Below are positions 17,555 to 26,332 of a stretch of 64,000 bases of DNA, in pieces. How positions within the stretch are numbered: position 1 is the stretch's first letter; the number at the start of each line of letters is the position of its first letter. Under the pieces are notes generated by a model. The model was not told the DNA's origin, searched no databases, and saw nothing but the letters and a program-made list of their open reading frames with translations. This stretch comes from JBCCQL01 sp039414355 (GTDB taxonomy: Bacteria; Planctomycetota; Planctomycetia; Pirellulales; Lacipirellulaceae), in assembly GCA_039414355.1 (NCBI GenBank), contig JBCDJN010000014.1, positions 3,274 through 67,273 on the forward strand. Reading direction: 5' to 3'. Made by a program: the position numbers and the translations under genes.

Positions 17555-18148
17555 CGCCTCGACGCGCCCGTTGTAGATTGGTCCGCCGCCCGAGGCGTAA
17601 TCCTGCAGCACGCGCACCGCTTGCGGCCGGAGCGGGCTGGCGACCACCTCGATGCCGCGTGACTCCAGCTCGGCGATCCAGTTCTTGGGTTTCGGCCCTT
17701 CGTCGAAGCCGATGGCGCGGGCGTCCTCTTCGCACGCGGCGTAGACCAGCCGCTTGACGCCCGACCACGGCGTGGCGCCGAAGCACATGGAGCAGGGCTC
17801 GCAGCTAGTGACCAGCTCGTGGCGGGGCTGGCCGCCGGCGCCCAGGTCGTGGGTGCCGGCCGCCTGCTGGGCGACGGCGATCGCCACCATCTCGGCGTGG
17901 GCGCCCGACCAGCCGGCGGGCACCACCAGGTTGACGCCCGGCGCCACGAGGCGGCCCGTATCCAGGTTGAACACCGCCGCGCCAAACGGCCCGCCGCCCA
18001 CGCTGACGTTGAAACGCGAGAGCGCGATCGCCAGCTCCATCCGCTCATCAACCGTCTCAAAACGGTGATCGGCGGCGGGCAGCTGCCCCTCGACCCAATC
18101 CGGCAGGCCGATCTGGAGCTTGGGGAATCGCGGCGTCGTTCGCGGCAT
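17552..18148 (-). CDS. Nucleoside/cytidine-deaminase-like zinc hydrolase
   Basis: About 198 residues from the ATG at 18148. A GTG at 18223 directly abutting the upstream stop would add 25 residues without clear coding character. The zinc site is complete: HAEMVAI supplies the His and the catalytic Glu, and SCEPCSMCFGA supplies the two Cys ligands, as in the CMP/dCMP, guanine and tRNA-adenosine deaminase superfamily. The N-terminal part (PRFPKLQIGLPDWV) is longer than in guanine deaminase. The base or nucleoside deaminated cannot be told from the sequence. It is the last gene of a six-gene minus-strand run headed by hydroxyproline-catabolic enzymes and follows the GH44 gene by 75 bases, so it is probably co-transcribed. 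What it contributes there is unclear. Confidence 0.85.
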   Translation of the reverse strand: MPRTTPRFPKLQIGLPDWVEGQLPAADHRFETVDERMELAIALSRFNVSVGGGPFGAAVFNLDTGRLVAPGVNLVVPAGWSGAHAEMVAIAVAQQAAGTHDLGAGGQPRHELVTSCEPCSMCFGATPWSGVKRLVYAACEEDARAIGFDEGPKPKNWIAELESRGIEVVASPLRPQAVRVLQDYASGGGPIYNGRVEA

Positions 18149-18223
18149 GCCGGCGGGCTTGCTTGGGGGTGTTGTTCCGCGGCGTGCAGCGACCGCGATT
18201 GGCAGGAGCTGCAGGATATCCAC

Positions 18224-20131
18224 TCAAACCCGCCGCAGCCACCGACGGCCGCGGCAAAGCGGCGCCGCGGCGATCGCGAATAACAACGCGGCCGACGGCT
18301 CGGGCGCCGCGGCTGCCGAGCCAACGCCGGCGCCGAAGTTCTCCCGCCACAGGAGGAACTGCTCGATCGGCCCGTCCGCGTCACGCCACACGGTGAAGTC
18401 CGCCGCGTCCACGGCGCCGTCGCCGTTGAAGTCGCCAGCCAGGCCGTCGGCCACCAGGCGGATGGTGCTGACGCTGAAGGCCGGCATCTCGTAGACAAAC
18501 GCATTGACCGCGCTCAGCGGCGCGTCGCCCGCGTCGACGAGGGCGGGCCCCGCGTCGGTGAGCTGGTAGATCTCGGCGGTCGTGTAGATCCGCTCGTCGG
18601 TGATCTCGAGCGCCGCATCGAGCGGGGCGCCGGTGCGGTTGATGGCGACGATGACCAGCTCGTTCGGGTTGGTGGTCGATCGGCTCGCGTAGACGGACGA
18701 CTGGGCGATGTCGTCCGTCTCGGCCGGCAGCGAGAGGTCGCCGAAGCGGCCGCCGGCGCCGTCGAAGTCGGTGAACGCCTCGAAGCCCGCCTCCACGTAG
18801 AACGCGCTTGTCTCGTTCTCGATCGGCCACCAGCTCGCGTTCCAAACGCCTTCGCGCCCGAAGATGCCGAGCACGTCCGCCTGCGCGATCGCGCCCGAGA
18901 TGTGCGAGCCGCCGCCGTAGTTGTATTCGGAGACGCTGATGAGCGTGCCCGGCTTCAGCTCGGCGATGTCGTCCCTCACGCGATTAAGCAGCTCCACGCC
19001 CTGATCGTTCCCCTGGCCGCTGTAGTCGCGGAGGATGTCTCGCGTTATGTAGCTGTCTTCGAAGTAGGTAGGGTCCCACAAAGAACGCGGCGCCTGCACG
19101 CGGGCTTCGACCACGGCGGGCGATGTATTGAACTCCCCGCCGGCCGTGATCCGCACGCCATCGCCCTGGGCCTCGGGGTACCAGTGCACATCGAGGGCGT
19201 CCATCAGCACGCGGCCCTGCTGCTGCTCCTCGGCGGCCATGGTCTTTAGCAGCCAACGGTTGAACTGCAGCTTGTCGAGCTGCCGGCCGCCGTCGTCCGC
19301 GACCTGCGCCAGGAAGTCCGGCGCGTCCTGCAAAGTCTGCATGCCGCTCCAGCCGAACGTGACGCCGCCCAGCACCTTCGCGTCCGGCGCCACGTCCTTG
19401 ATGACCGACGCGGTCTCGATGGAGCGCTGCCCGATGTCGGCGAAGGTCGGGGCGGTCGAGCCGTAGAGGTAGGGGTGCGTGTTGTCCCAGAGGCTCGGCT
19501 CGTTGTCGAGGAAGTAGTTCACCTGCTGGCCGCCCTGCCGGTTCGACTCGACCCAGTTGACGAACTCGTCGGTGAAGACGTAGCTGTCGTTGCGGTCGGG
19601 AGTCAGGCTGAGCGACTGGCCGGGGTAGATGGCTTGCTTACGCGGGACGAGTTCATGCCACCGCGACGAGGGCGCCGTTTGCGATGGGAAGACCTCTTGA
19701 TCGTCGTCGGCCGAGACGTAGCCCGCCATCGGCACGGTGACGCCCGTCGCTCCACCGAGCGACGCCATCTCCTGCAGGGCCGGCCGCACCGCTTCGCCGG
19801 GGGGCGAATCGGGGTTCGGGAATCGATTGACGAGGAAGCCGTCGTTGTAGTGGAAGAAGTCGGCGCCGGCGTTGGAGTTGTTGGTCTCCCAGTTGTAGCC
19901 GGTCCAGCGGTTGCCACCGAGCCGGACCGCCTGAACACCCGAAGGCCGCAGGCTGCCGTTCACGCCGTAGATGAGCGGCGAAATCGGCGTTCCCGCCGCG
20001 GCGGCGTTGATTGTGAACGTGACGTCGGCCGGGCCGGGGTCGCCCGGCTGCACGGCGTGAGCGTTTGCCGGAAGGTACACGACTGCCGCCGAGAGAGCGG
20101 CCAGAACCATGGCACAACATCGCGTAAGCAT
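18224..20131 (-). CDS. Secreted GH44-family glucanase with dockerin-like module and PEP-CTERM
   Basis: 635 residues from the ATG at 20131, chosen because AGGAGG sits seven bases upstream and a signal peptide follows (MLTRCCAMVLAALSAAVVYL). The catalytic region shows GH44 landmarks: ISPLIYGVNG near the start, Glu211 in DNEPSLW as likely acid/base, and Glu402 in SEYNYGGG as likely nucleophile. A beta-domain follows the barrel, then a single calcium-loop unit (DFNGDGAVDAADFTVWRD), then a PEP-CTERM tail (APEPSA, hydrophobic run, RRWLRR). GH44 enzymes are endo-acting on beta-1,4-glucans such as carboxymethyl cellulose and xyloglucan. It lies 123 bases after the D-hydroxyproline dehydrogenase gene on the same strand, which pairs plant or algal wall polysaccharide attack with hydroxyproline use. 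Confidence 0.9.
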   Translation of the reverse strand: MLTRCCAMVLAALSAAVVYLPANAHAVQPGDPGPADVTFTINAAAAGTPISPLIYGVNGSLRPSGVQAVRLGGNRWTGYNWETNNSNAGADFFHYNDGFLVNRFPNPDSPPGEAVRPALQEMASLGGATGVTVPMAGYVSADDDQEVFPSQTAPSSRWHELVPRKQAIYPGQSLSLTPDRNDSYVFTDEFVNWVESNRQGGQQVNYFLDNEPSLWDNTHPYLYGSTAPTFADIGQRSIETASVIKDVAPDAKVLGGVTFGWSGMQTLQDAPDFLAQVADDGGRQLDKLQFNRWLLKTMAAEEQQQGRVLMDALDVHWYPEAQGDGVRITAGGEFNTSPAVVEARVQAPRSLWDPTYFEDSYITRDILRDYSGQGNDQGVELLNRVRDDIAELKPGTLISVSEYNYGGGSHISGAIAQADVLGIFGREGVWNASWWPIENETSAFYVEAGFEAFTDFDGAGGRFGDLSLPAETDDIAQSSVYASRSTTNPNELVIVAINRTGAPLDAALEITDERIYTTAEIYQLTDAGPALVDAGDAPLSAVNAFVYEMPAFSVSTIRLVADGLAGDFNGDGAVDAADFTVWRDADGPIEQFLLWRENFGAGVGSAAAAPEPSAALLFAIAAAPLCRGRRWLRRV

Positions 20132-20254
20132 GCGATCGCCTCCTGGTTTGGGCCCCGGAGTCGGAGCCGCGACGGGTCTCTGTCCGCGAAGAGGCGAACA
20201 GATCACGGCGTGCAAGTCAAAGAAATGGCGGCAAGTGGCAGGCGGGCGCCAGCT

Positions 20255-21505
20255 CTAGAAGCGTCGCAGCGAATACGGCGCCGGGTCGATGTGCGGCTCG
20301 GCGCCCGAGGCCAACTCGGCGACAAGCCGCCCCGTAGCCGGCGCGGTGGCCAGGCCGATCATGCCGTTGCCGGCGGCGACAATCACGTTGCTGGCGCCCG
20401 GGGCGAAGTCGATGCACGGCACGCCGTCGTAGACCATCGGCCGCCAGCCAACCCAGACCGGGTCGCGCGGCTCGCCGATCTCGCCCCGCAGGTGCTGTCG
20501 CGTCGACTCTCGGAGCAACGCGACACGGGCGGGGTTCGGCTTGCGGTTGTAGCCGGCGAACTCCATCGTCGAGCCGATCTTCATGCCGCCGGCCATCGGC
20601 GTCACCGCCACGTGCGACTCTTCGAAGATGATCGGCCGAGCGGGCGCCGGCACCGGGTTGTCGACGACGAGCGAGTAGCCCCGCCCCGGCTGGATGGGGA
20701 TCCGGCAACGCAGCGGCCCCGCGAACCGCGGCGTCTCGGCGCCGGCGGCGACCACCACGGTCTCGGCCGTGAAGTCGCCTCGGTTGGTGACCAGGCGGCG
20801 GAGCTTGCCGCCGGTCACCTCCAGGCTCTCCACCGACACACCCTCTTCAATCGCAACACCCAGCTCACTCAGGCGATCGACCAACGCGTGCAGAAGCTCA
20901 TAGGGCTCAACATCGGCGTCACCGGGGAAGAACCAGGCGCCGGCTAAGTCGTCTCGCAGCGCCGGCTCAAAGTCCTGCAGCTCGGCGCCGGCGAGCTTGT
21001 TGACCTCCACGCCGAACTCGCCGCGAAGCATCTCGGCCGTCGACGCGAAGCGGTCGAGCGGGCCTTCGTGCCGGTAGGCAACCAGCAGCCCGCGGTCCTG
21101 TAACTGAGCGTTCAGCCCGCCGCCGGTGAGCAGTTCCCGATACAGCCGATTCGACGACGCCAACAGCGCGTGGCGGCCGCGGGCGGCGCGTTGCGCCTTG
21201 CCCGCGCGGCAGGCGAGCGCGAAGCGCATCAGCCACGCGATCAGCGACGGTCGCCATGGCGCCGTTACCGCCACCGGCGAGTCTCGGCGGGCCATCGTCT
21301 TGAGCGTCTGCGAGATGGCGCCCGGCACGGCGAGCGGCTGCACGTGGCTGGGGCAGATGTAGCCGCAGTTGCCGGACGAGGCGCCGGCGCCGATGGTGTC
21401 ACGCTCCAGCAGCCGCACCCGCCAGCCGTGCTGGGCGAGGTAGAACGCGGACGAGCAGCCGATGAGACCGCCGCCGATCACAATCGCTTCGCGCTCAGCC
21501 GGCAT
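20255..21505 (-). CDS. FAD-dependent D-amino-acid dehydrogenase, probable D-hydroxyproline dehydrogenase
   Basis: 416 residues from the ATG at 21505, which overlaps the preceding epimerase gene by 11 bases and so implies translational coupling; the frame upstream is antisense-like. The N-terminus has the FAD dinucleotide fold (AIVIGGGLIGCSSAFYLAQH, then Glu at the end of the second strand in LLERD). A DAO-type catalytic domain follows, with a closing FAD segment near ASNVIVAAGNGMIGLATAPA. In hydroxyproline catabolism this family oxidises cis-4-hydroxy-D-proline to 1-pyrroline-4-hydroxy-2-carboxylate. The specific assignment rests on the adjacent epimerase, deaminase and semialdehyde dehydrogenase genes; from sequence alone it could act on another D-amino acid. 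It is probably membrane-associated and feeds electrons to quinone. Confidence 0.88.
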   Translation of the reverse strand: MPAEREAIVIGGGLIGCSSAFYLAQHGWRVRLLERDTIGAGASSGNCGYICPSHVQPLAVPGAISQTLKTMARRDSPVAVTAPWRPSLIAWLMRFALACRAGKAQRAARGRHALLASSNRLYRELLTGGGLNAQLQDRGLLVAYRHEGPLDRFASTAEMLRGEFGVEVNKLAGAELQDFEPALRDDLAGAWFFPGDADVEPYELLHALVDRLSELGVAIEEGVSVESLEVTGGKLRRLVTNRGDFTAETVVVAAGAETPRFAGPLRCRIPIQPGRGYSLVVDNPVPAPARPIIFEESHVAVTPMAGGMKIGSTMEFAGYNRKPNPARVALLRESTRQHLRGEIGEPRDPVWVGWRPMVYDGVPCIDFAPGASNVIVAAGNGMIGLATAPATGRLVAELASGAEPHIDPAPYSLRRF

Positions 21506-22436
21506 CGATCGCCCCCGCCGCCACGCCGGTCTCGACAAACACCCGGCACTCGGCAACCACGTCGGCTGAGCCGCGGATGGTTGGCAGCACGCCCTCTTTG
21601 GTCGGTTCGTAGCTTCCACGGAACCGGCTGCCGGTGATCGACTCCTGCACCCACTCTTCGCCCGGCGGCAACGCGTCGTCGGCTGCCTGGCAGGCGAGCT
21701 TGGCGCTCAGGCCGGTGCCGCACGGCGAGCGGTCGTACTCGTCGCCGGGGCAGAGGACGAAGTTTCGGCTGTTGCACTCCGGGCCCGAGGGCGGGGCGAA
21801 CAGCTCGATGTGATCGACCTCCTCACCGTCGGGGCCGGTCACTCCTTGAGCGGACAGCGCGAGCTTGATCTGCCGCGTCGCCCGCGTGTAGCGGTCGAGC
21901 TCGGCCGGGTCGAGCGCCGGCACACTCGCCAGGTAAAACCAGTTGCCGCCGTAGGCGATGTCGCCTTCGAGCCGGCCGAACTCGGTTGACTCCACAACGA
22001 CGCCGGTCTTCAGCCGGAAGCTTGGCACGTTGCGGAACGAGACGGACTCGTCCTCGTGCAGCCGAGCCGTGACCAAGCCGGCGGGCGTGTCGAAGCGGTG
22101 CGTACCGGGTTCGATGCGTCGCATGTGCCGCAGCGTCGCAACGAGCCCGATCAGCCCGTGCCCGCACATGCCCAGGTAACCGGTGTTGTTGAAGAACACC
22201 ACGCCGGCGGCGGCGCCATCGGAGACCGGCGGCAGCATCGCGGCCCCCACCATCCACGGGGCGCCGAACGGCTCGTGCGTGAGCGAGGTGCGAACCCAGT
22301 CGTGCTGAGACCGCAGCTGGTCGCGCACGGCCGCGGGATCGTTGGTCTCCAGCGGCGGCAAGCCGTCCACAACAACGCGTGTCGGCTCGCCACCCGTGTG
22401 CGAATCGATAACCGTGAGCGTGCGGGCGTTGGGCAT
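21495..22436 (-). CDS. 4-hydroxyproline 2-epimerase (proline racemase family)
   Basis: 313 residues. Both catalytic cysteines of the proline racemase family are present: Cys91 in GMCGHGLIGL and Cys239 in RSPCGTGLSA. Asp11/His13 of the substrate loop (VIDSHTGGEPTR) are also there. Retention of both Cys indicates an epimerase or racemase rather than the Thr-bearing trans-3-hydroxyproline dehydratases. The MCGHG/SPCGTG pair and length are typical of 4-hydroxyproline 2-epimerases, which turn trans-4-hydroxy-L-proline into cis-4-hydroxy-D-proline. The gene lies 26 bases after the aldehyde dehydrogenase gene and overlaps the D-hydroxyproline dehydrogenase gene. It is the first step of the pathway encoded by these four genes. 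The start ATG (MPNARTLTVIDSHTGG) places the signature at the usual position. Confidence 0.93.
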   Translation of the reverse strand: MPNARTLTVIDSHTGGEPTRVVVDGLPPLETNDPAAVRDQLRSQHDWVRTSLTHEPFGAPWMVGAAMLPPVSDGAAAGVVFFNNTGYLGMCGHGLIGLVATLRHMRRIEPGTHRFDTPAGLVTARLHEDESVSFRNVPSFRLKTGVVVESTEFGRLEGDIAYGGNWFYLASVPALDPAELDRYTRATRQIKLALSAQGVTGPDGEEVDHIELFAPPSGPECNSRNFVLCPGDEYDRSPCGTGLSAKLACQAADDALPPGEEWVQESITGSRFRGSYEPTKEGVLPTIRGSADVVAECRVFVETGVAAGAIDAG

Positions 22437-22462
22437 CGGCTCAGGCGGGGCGAGCGGTGAAG

Positions 22463-23986
22463 CTAAACGCCGGCGGCGGCGCGGAGGCAGTCGGGCAGGC
22501 GATCGGGGCGGACGCGATCATAACAATCCAGCTTCGCAAAGCGATGGATTGAAACCGGCATGCCCACCGCCGAGAAGCCCGGGTGGCCCGTCGAAGGATA
22601 GGGGCCGCCGTGGTTCATCGCCGGCGAGACGGCGACGCCGGTCGGCATGCCGTCGTTGATCAGCCGCCCGGCACGCAGCCGGAGCCGCTTCATCAGCTCC
22701 AGGGCGAGCGACTCCTCCGACCCATCCGCCGCGGAGTAGATGCTGGCCGCCAACGAGGCGGGCGCCTTCTCGGCGAGGGCGAGCAACTGCGTCTCGTCGC
22801 TCGCCACCACGGTAAGCGTCGCCGGGCCGAAGAGATCGACGTCGAACGCTTCCGGGTTGGCGAGCACCTGCTCGGCCGAAGCGCTCAGCAGCGTGGGCGG
22901 GCAGCGGAAGCCCGGCTCGCTCACCGGTTGGCCGCCCGCCAGCAGCTCGGCGCCCGCGGCGACGAGCTCACTGACCGCCTGGCCCAGGCCGTGAACAACC
23001 GACTCCGCGAGCACCACCGCCGGCGGCCGGCCGGCGAAGTCGGCCCGCAGGGCGTCGATTAAGTCCGTGGCGCCCTTGCCGGCGAGCAGGCCGAGCAGCT
23101 TCGGCCCCGTGCAGAACTGACCGGCGGCCAACAGGCAACTGCCGGCGACCTCGGCGATGAGCTCCTCGCCACGTTCCGCGAGCGCGTCCGGGAGCAGCAT
23201 CACGGGGTTCGCGCCCGACATCTCCAGGTAAGCCGGCTTGCCCGCGGCGTCGGCGGCGGCCTTGAGCGCGAGCCCCCCGCGGCGGCTGCCGGTGAACGCC
23301 AGCGCGGCGGTTCGCGGGTCTGCCACCGTCCGGCAACCGTCCTGTGGCGACACACCGTGCAGCAACTGGACGAACCCCGCAGGCAACGAGGATTCGTCCG
23401 CGGCGGCGGCGGCCTGCTCGGCGAGCAGCCTCGTCGTGCCGGGGTGCGCGGGGTGCGACTTGGCGATGACCGGGTTGCCCGCCGCGATGGCCGAGGCGAA
23501 GTCCCCGCCGGAGATTGGGTTGAAGGCGAGCGGGAAGTTGTTCGGCCCCAGCACGAAGACCGGTCCCAGCGGACCGAAGCAGGAGCCGATGTTCCGCTCC
23601 GCGTCCCACTCCGGCCGGCGCCAACTGCCAGACTTGGCGGCCGCCGCGGCTTGGCGGAGTTGGTCGGTGGTGCGGGGCATCTCCACGTCCGCCAGCCGAG
23701 GCGAGACGGGCAGGGCGGTTTCGCGGGCCGCCATCTGGCAGATCGCCGGCGCGGCGTCCTCCAACCGCTGGGCGTACGCTTCCAAGAAGCCGCCGAAGAC
23801 CTCGCCCGACATGCCCCGAGTGGCCGCGGCGGCGGCATCGGCGGCGGCCAGCGCCTGCTCGCAGTCTTCCCAGCCGCTCACGGGATAGGCGTCGCCCAGC
23901 GATTCGCCGGTGGTTGGGTCGAACGCCTCGAAGGAACCCTCGGCCGCGGCGTTACGCCACTGGCCGGCCACGAGAATCGGATGCAT
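22463..23986 (-). CDS. 2-oxoglutarate semialdehyde (2,5-dioxovalerate) dehydrogenase
   Basis: 507 residues from the ATG at 23986 (MHPILVAGQWR); the 79 codons upstream are Arg-rich read-through. It is an aldehyde dehydrogenase with the nucleophile Cys292 in GQFCTGP, general base Glu255 in LEMSGANP, and FVLGPNNFPLAFN for the cofactor domain. The sequence from VFVLGPNNFP through SGANPV, and the C-terminal NHGGPYPST..HPGFSAVG segment, match the ketoglutarate-semialdehyde branch. It catalyses the last step: 2-oxoglutarate semialdehyde to 2-oxoglutarate with NAD(P)+. It stands between the deaminase that makes its substrate and the epimerase, on the same strand, 89 bases after the former. Substrate assignment is strong because the whole pathway is present. 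Confidence 0.92.
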   Translation of the reverse strand: MHPILVAGQWRNAAAEGSFEAFDPTTGESLGDAYPVSGWEDCEQALAAADAAAAATRGMSGEVFGGFLEAYAQRLEDAAPAICQMAARETALPVSPRLADVEMPRTTDQLRQAAAAAKSGSWRRPEWDAERNIGSCFGPLGPVFVLGPNNFPLAFNPISGGDFASAIAAGNPVIAKSHPAHPGTTRLLAEQAAAAADESSLPAGFVQLLHGVSPQDGCRTVADPRTAALAFTGSRRGGLALKAAADAAGKPAYLEMSGANPVMLLPDALAERGEELIAEVAGSCLLAAGQFCTGPKLLGLLAGKGATDLIDALRADFAGRPPAVVLAESVVHGLGQAVSELVAAGAELLAGGQPVSEPGFRCPPTLLSASAEQVLANPEAFDVDLFGPATLTVVASDETQLLALAEKAPASLAASIYSAADGSEESLALELMKRLRLRAGRLINDGMPTGVAVSPAMNHGGPYPSTGHPGFSAVGMPVSIHRFAKLDCYDRVRPDRLPDCLRAAAGV

Positions 23987-24075
23987 CGAACGATCGGCCT
24001 GCTTTGTGCTAGGTCTTCGCCAGAAGTCGCGGCACCGGCGATGATTCGCAGATACCACACACCGCTCCCCAGTGG

Positions 24076-25005
24076 CTACGCCACGGGGACGGGCGCCAGG
24101 TCGTAGTCGGCCGCCTTGGGCCGCGTGGCGATGGCGTCGGAGATGATCTTGAGCACCTCGGCCCGCTCGGCGCCAACCAGCGGCAGCCGGGGGGCACGCG
24201 TTTTCTCCGACCCGTAGCCGCACTGGGAGACGGCGAGCTTAATGCACTGCACCAGCTTGGGCACCGTGTCGAGGTGCAGCAGCGGAGTGTACCAACGGTA
24301 GACCTCCGCCGCGTCCTGCCACCGGCCGGCCATCGCCAAGTCCCAGAGCAGCCGGTTCTCGGCCGGGAAGGCGTTGACCAGTCCGGAGACCCAGCCCTCG
24401 GCCCCCAGCACCAAGCTCTCAAGCACAAGGTCATCCACGCCGCAGAGCAGCGTGAAGCGATCGCCGCAGCGGTTCCTCAGGTCGGTGATTCGCCGGGTGT
24501 CTTCCGACGATTCCTTGATCGCGACCAGCTTGGGCTCGTCGGCCAGATCGGCGAAGGTTTCCGGCGTGATATCCACGCCGTAGCTGACCGGGTTGTTGTA
24601 GCACATGATCGGCAGGTCGACGGCCGACGCCACGGCTCGGAAGTGGGCCGCGGTTTCGCGGGCGTCCGACTTGTAGACCATCGCCGGCAGGACCATCAGG
24701 CCCTCGACCCCGGCTTCCTGAGCGGCCTCGGCCGACTTGCAGGCGAGCGACGTGGTGTATTCCGCCACGCCACTGAGGACCGGCATACGCTGGCCAAACC
24801 GGTCCACGGTGGCCTTGAGCAGATCGACCTTCTCGGAAAACTCGAGCGAGCAGTTCTCGCCCACCGTGCCGAGCATGATCAGCCCGTGCACGCCCGCATC
24901 GGCCATCACGTCGATCTGACGCATGGTAGCGTCGATATCGAGGGATTCGTCTTCACGGAACTGCGTTGTCACCGCCGGCAGCACGCCACGCCACAAATCG
25001 CCCAT
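24076..25005 (-). CDS. DapA-family 1-pyrroline-4-hydroxy-2-carboxylate deaminase (probable)
   Basis: 309 residues of the dihydrodipicolinate synthase/N-acetylneuraminate lyase fold. The Schiff-base lysine is Lys164 in LVAIKESS and the catalytic tyrosine is Tyr136 in CYNNPVSYG; the N-terminal loop reads MLGTVGENCSL. In hydroxyproline catabolism a member of this family deaminates and dehydrates 1-pyrroline-4-hydroxy-2-carboxylate to 2-oxoglutarate semialdehyde. The sequence fits that role and the next three genes complete the pathway. Taken alone it could be another aldolase or dehydratase of the family. It is the first gene of the minus-strand run. Its upstream region (25006-25108) is shared with a divergent PEP-CTERM gene and holds a short inverted repeat that may be an operator. 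Confidence 0.88.
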   Translation of the reverse strand: MGDLWRGVLPAVTTQFREDESLDIDATMRQIDVMADAGVHGLIMLGTVGENCSLEFSEKVDLLKATVDRFGQRMPVLSGVAEYTTSLACKSAEAAQEAGVEGLMVLPAMVYKSDARETAAHFRAVASAVDLPIMCYNNPVSYGVDITPETFADLADEPKLVAIKESSEDTRRITDLRNRCGDRFTLLCGVDDLVLESLVLGAEGWVSGLVNAFPAENRLLWDLAMAGRWQDAAEVYRWYTPLLHLDTVPKLVQCIKLAVSQCGYGSEKTRAPRLPLVGAERAEVLKIISDAIATRPKAADYDLAPVPVA

Positions 25006-25049
25006 ACGTTAACCCCGCAAGAAACCTGGCCGCGTCCAACACGCACGCA

Positions 25050-25067
25050 TTGGTCTTTGTGCACCAA
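25050..25067. promoter_or_regulatory. Candidate operator upstream of hydroxyproline operon
   Basis: TTGGT and ACCAA arms are separated by eight bases (CTTTGTGC), 45-62 bases upstream of the first operon gene, in an AT-richer patch between divergent genes. Size and symmetry suit a winged-helix dimer, and the GntR/FCD protein at 16651 is the obvious candidate. No second copy was found to support it. Confidence 0.3.
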
Positions 25068-25108
25068 ATTGTAAGCCGAGGGCCGCTCCAAGTCGAGCGC
25101 TGATCCGC

Positions 25109-26332
25109 TTGCTTCTCGCCGCCGTCGCGGCTACGTTCTTAGGGTTGCGTCGACCGAAAGTGCTCTTCGCCTCCCGCCGCGAGCCAATCGTGCCCTCTCG
25201 CCCCGCCGCCGGCCACCTTCTAGCCGGGCAGAGTTTCGTGTTGCGGGCGTTGGGTTGCCTGGGCGTTCTTGGGGTGGTCATCGCGTTCAGCGGCCCCGCT
25301 ACAGGCCAGCAGATCGACAGTGTTTGGCTCACCCCGTCCAGCGGCGACTGGGCTGATGCATCGAATTGGTCCTCTGCCGCGTTCCCCAATAACGACGAAA
25401 CGACCCAGTTCACCGCGACGATCGATGCCCAAGGGGGGGGGTCGTACATGGTCTCGCTCGATACGTCGATCGCCGTCAACGGCTTGGTGCTCGACGCTGC
25501 CGAGGCGATCGTGCAAGCCGGCGACATCACGGTGCAGGTCAACGGCAATGCCGACCTGGAAGCCGGTACCTTCGTGATGGACGGCACGCTGCTGGACGGC
25601 GGCACCTGGACCCTGGGCGCCGAGGGAATGCTCACCGGCAACGGTGAAGTCGACGCTACCCTGGTGCTGGGACCGGGCGGTTCTCTCGCCCCGGGATTCT
25701 CCGCCGGCCAGCTCACGATCAACGGCAACTACGTTCAAGACGAAGGCGGCCTCCTGGAAGTGGACGTGCTGGGAGTGGACCCGGGCGAATTCGACTCGAT
25801 CGACATCACCGGCCAAGCCGACCTGGGCGGCACGCTGATCGTCGACGCCTCCGAGGCCGATGGCCTGCTCTTTGGCGACGCCGTGCCGTTGTTGACCGCC
25901 AGCGCCCTAACGCCCGGGGACAAGTTCGATGAGGTAATCACCACAGGCGTCATCGACGGGTACTTCGCCCCCACCTACAACCCCGACGGGGTATCGCTCG
26001 GCTACTTCCAACCGGGCGATATGAACCGCGATGGTTTCGTCGACGAGGCCGATGTCTCTCCGTTTGCGCTCGCTCTGATTCGGCCGCTGGACTACTTCGG
26101 CACTTATTTCGTTTTTGGCGACGAGTCAGGTGACATCAACGGCGATGGCGTACAGGATTTCGACGACATCAACGGCTTCATGTCCCTGATCGATGGCGCG
26201 TCGGTCAGCACGCTGATCGACGAGATTAATCGTCTGAATGGCGTTCCCGAGCCCGCTTCGACCGGCTTGCTGGCGGCGGCTTTCACGCTGCCGTGGCTTC
26301 GCCTTACGGGCGGCCGGAAGCGGGCGTTGTGA
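25109..26332 (+). CDS. Secreted PEP-CTERM protein with beta-solenoid-like domain and dockerin-like loops
   Basis: 407 residues from a TTG at 25109. The hydrophobic signal-like stretch begins only near residue 44 (VLRALGCLGVLGVVIAFSG), so a GTG at 25238 is a plausible alternative start; no ribosome-binding site decides. The mature part begins SVWLTPSSGDWADASNWSS, a pattern common in bacterial proteins with autotransporter-type beta repeats, and continues with NADLEAGTFVMDGTLLDGG and GSLAPGFSAGQLTINGNYVQ. Two calcium-loop-like units follow (GDMNRDGFVDEADV and SGDINGDGVQDFDD), then VPEPAST, a hydrophobic run and GGRKR, a PEP-CTERM tail. It has no catalytic motif; a cell-surface or matrix role is likely. 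Its 3' end overlaps the convergent kinase gene by 29 bases. Confidence 0.8.
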   Translation: MLLAAVAATFLGLRRPKVLFASRREPIVPSRPAAGHLLAGQSFVLRALGCLGVLGVVIAFSGPATGQQIDSVWLTPSSGDWADASNWSSAAFPNNDETTQFTATIDAQGGGSYMVSLDTSIAVNGLVLDAAEAIVQAGDITVQVNGNADLEAGTFVMDGTLLDGGTWTLGAEGMLTGNGEVDATLVLGPGGSLAPGFSAGQLTINGNYVQDEGGLLEVDVLGVDPGEFDSIDITGQADLGGTLIVDASEADGLLFGDAVPLLTASALTPGDKFDEVITTGVIDGYFAPTYNPDGVSLGYFQPGDMNRDGFVDEADVSPFALALIRPLDYFGTYFVFGDESGDINGDGVQDFDDINGFMSLIDGASVSTLIDEINRLNGVPEPASTGLLAAAFTLPWLRLTGGRKRAL

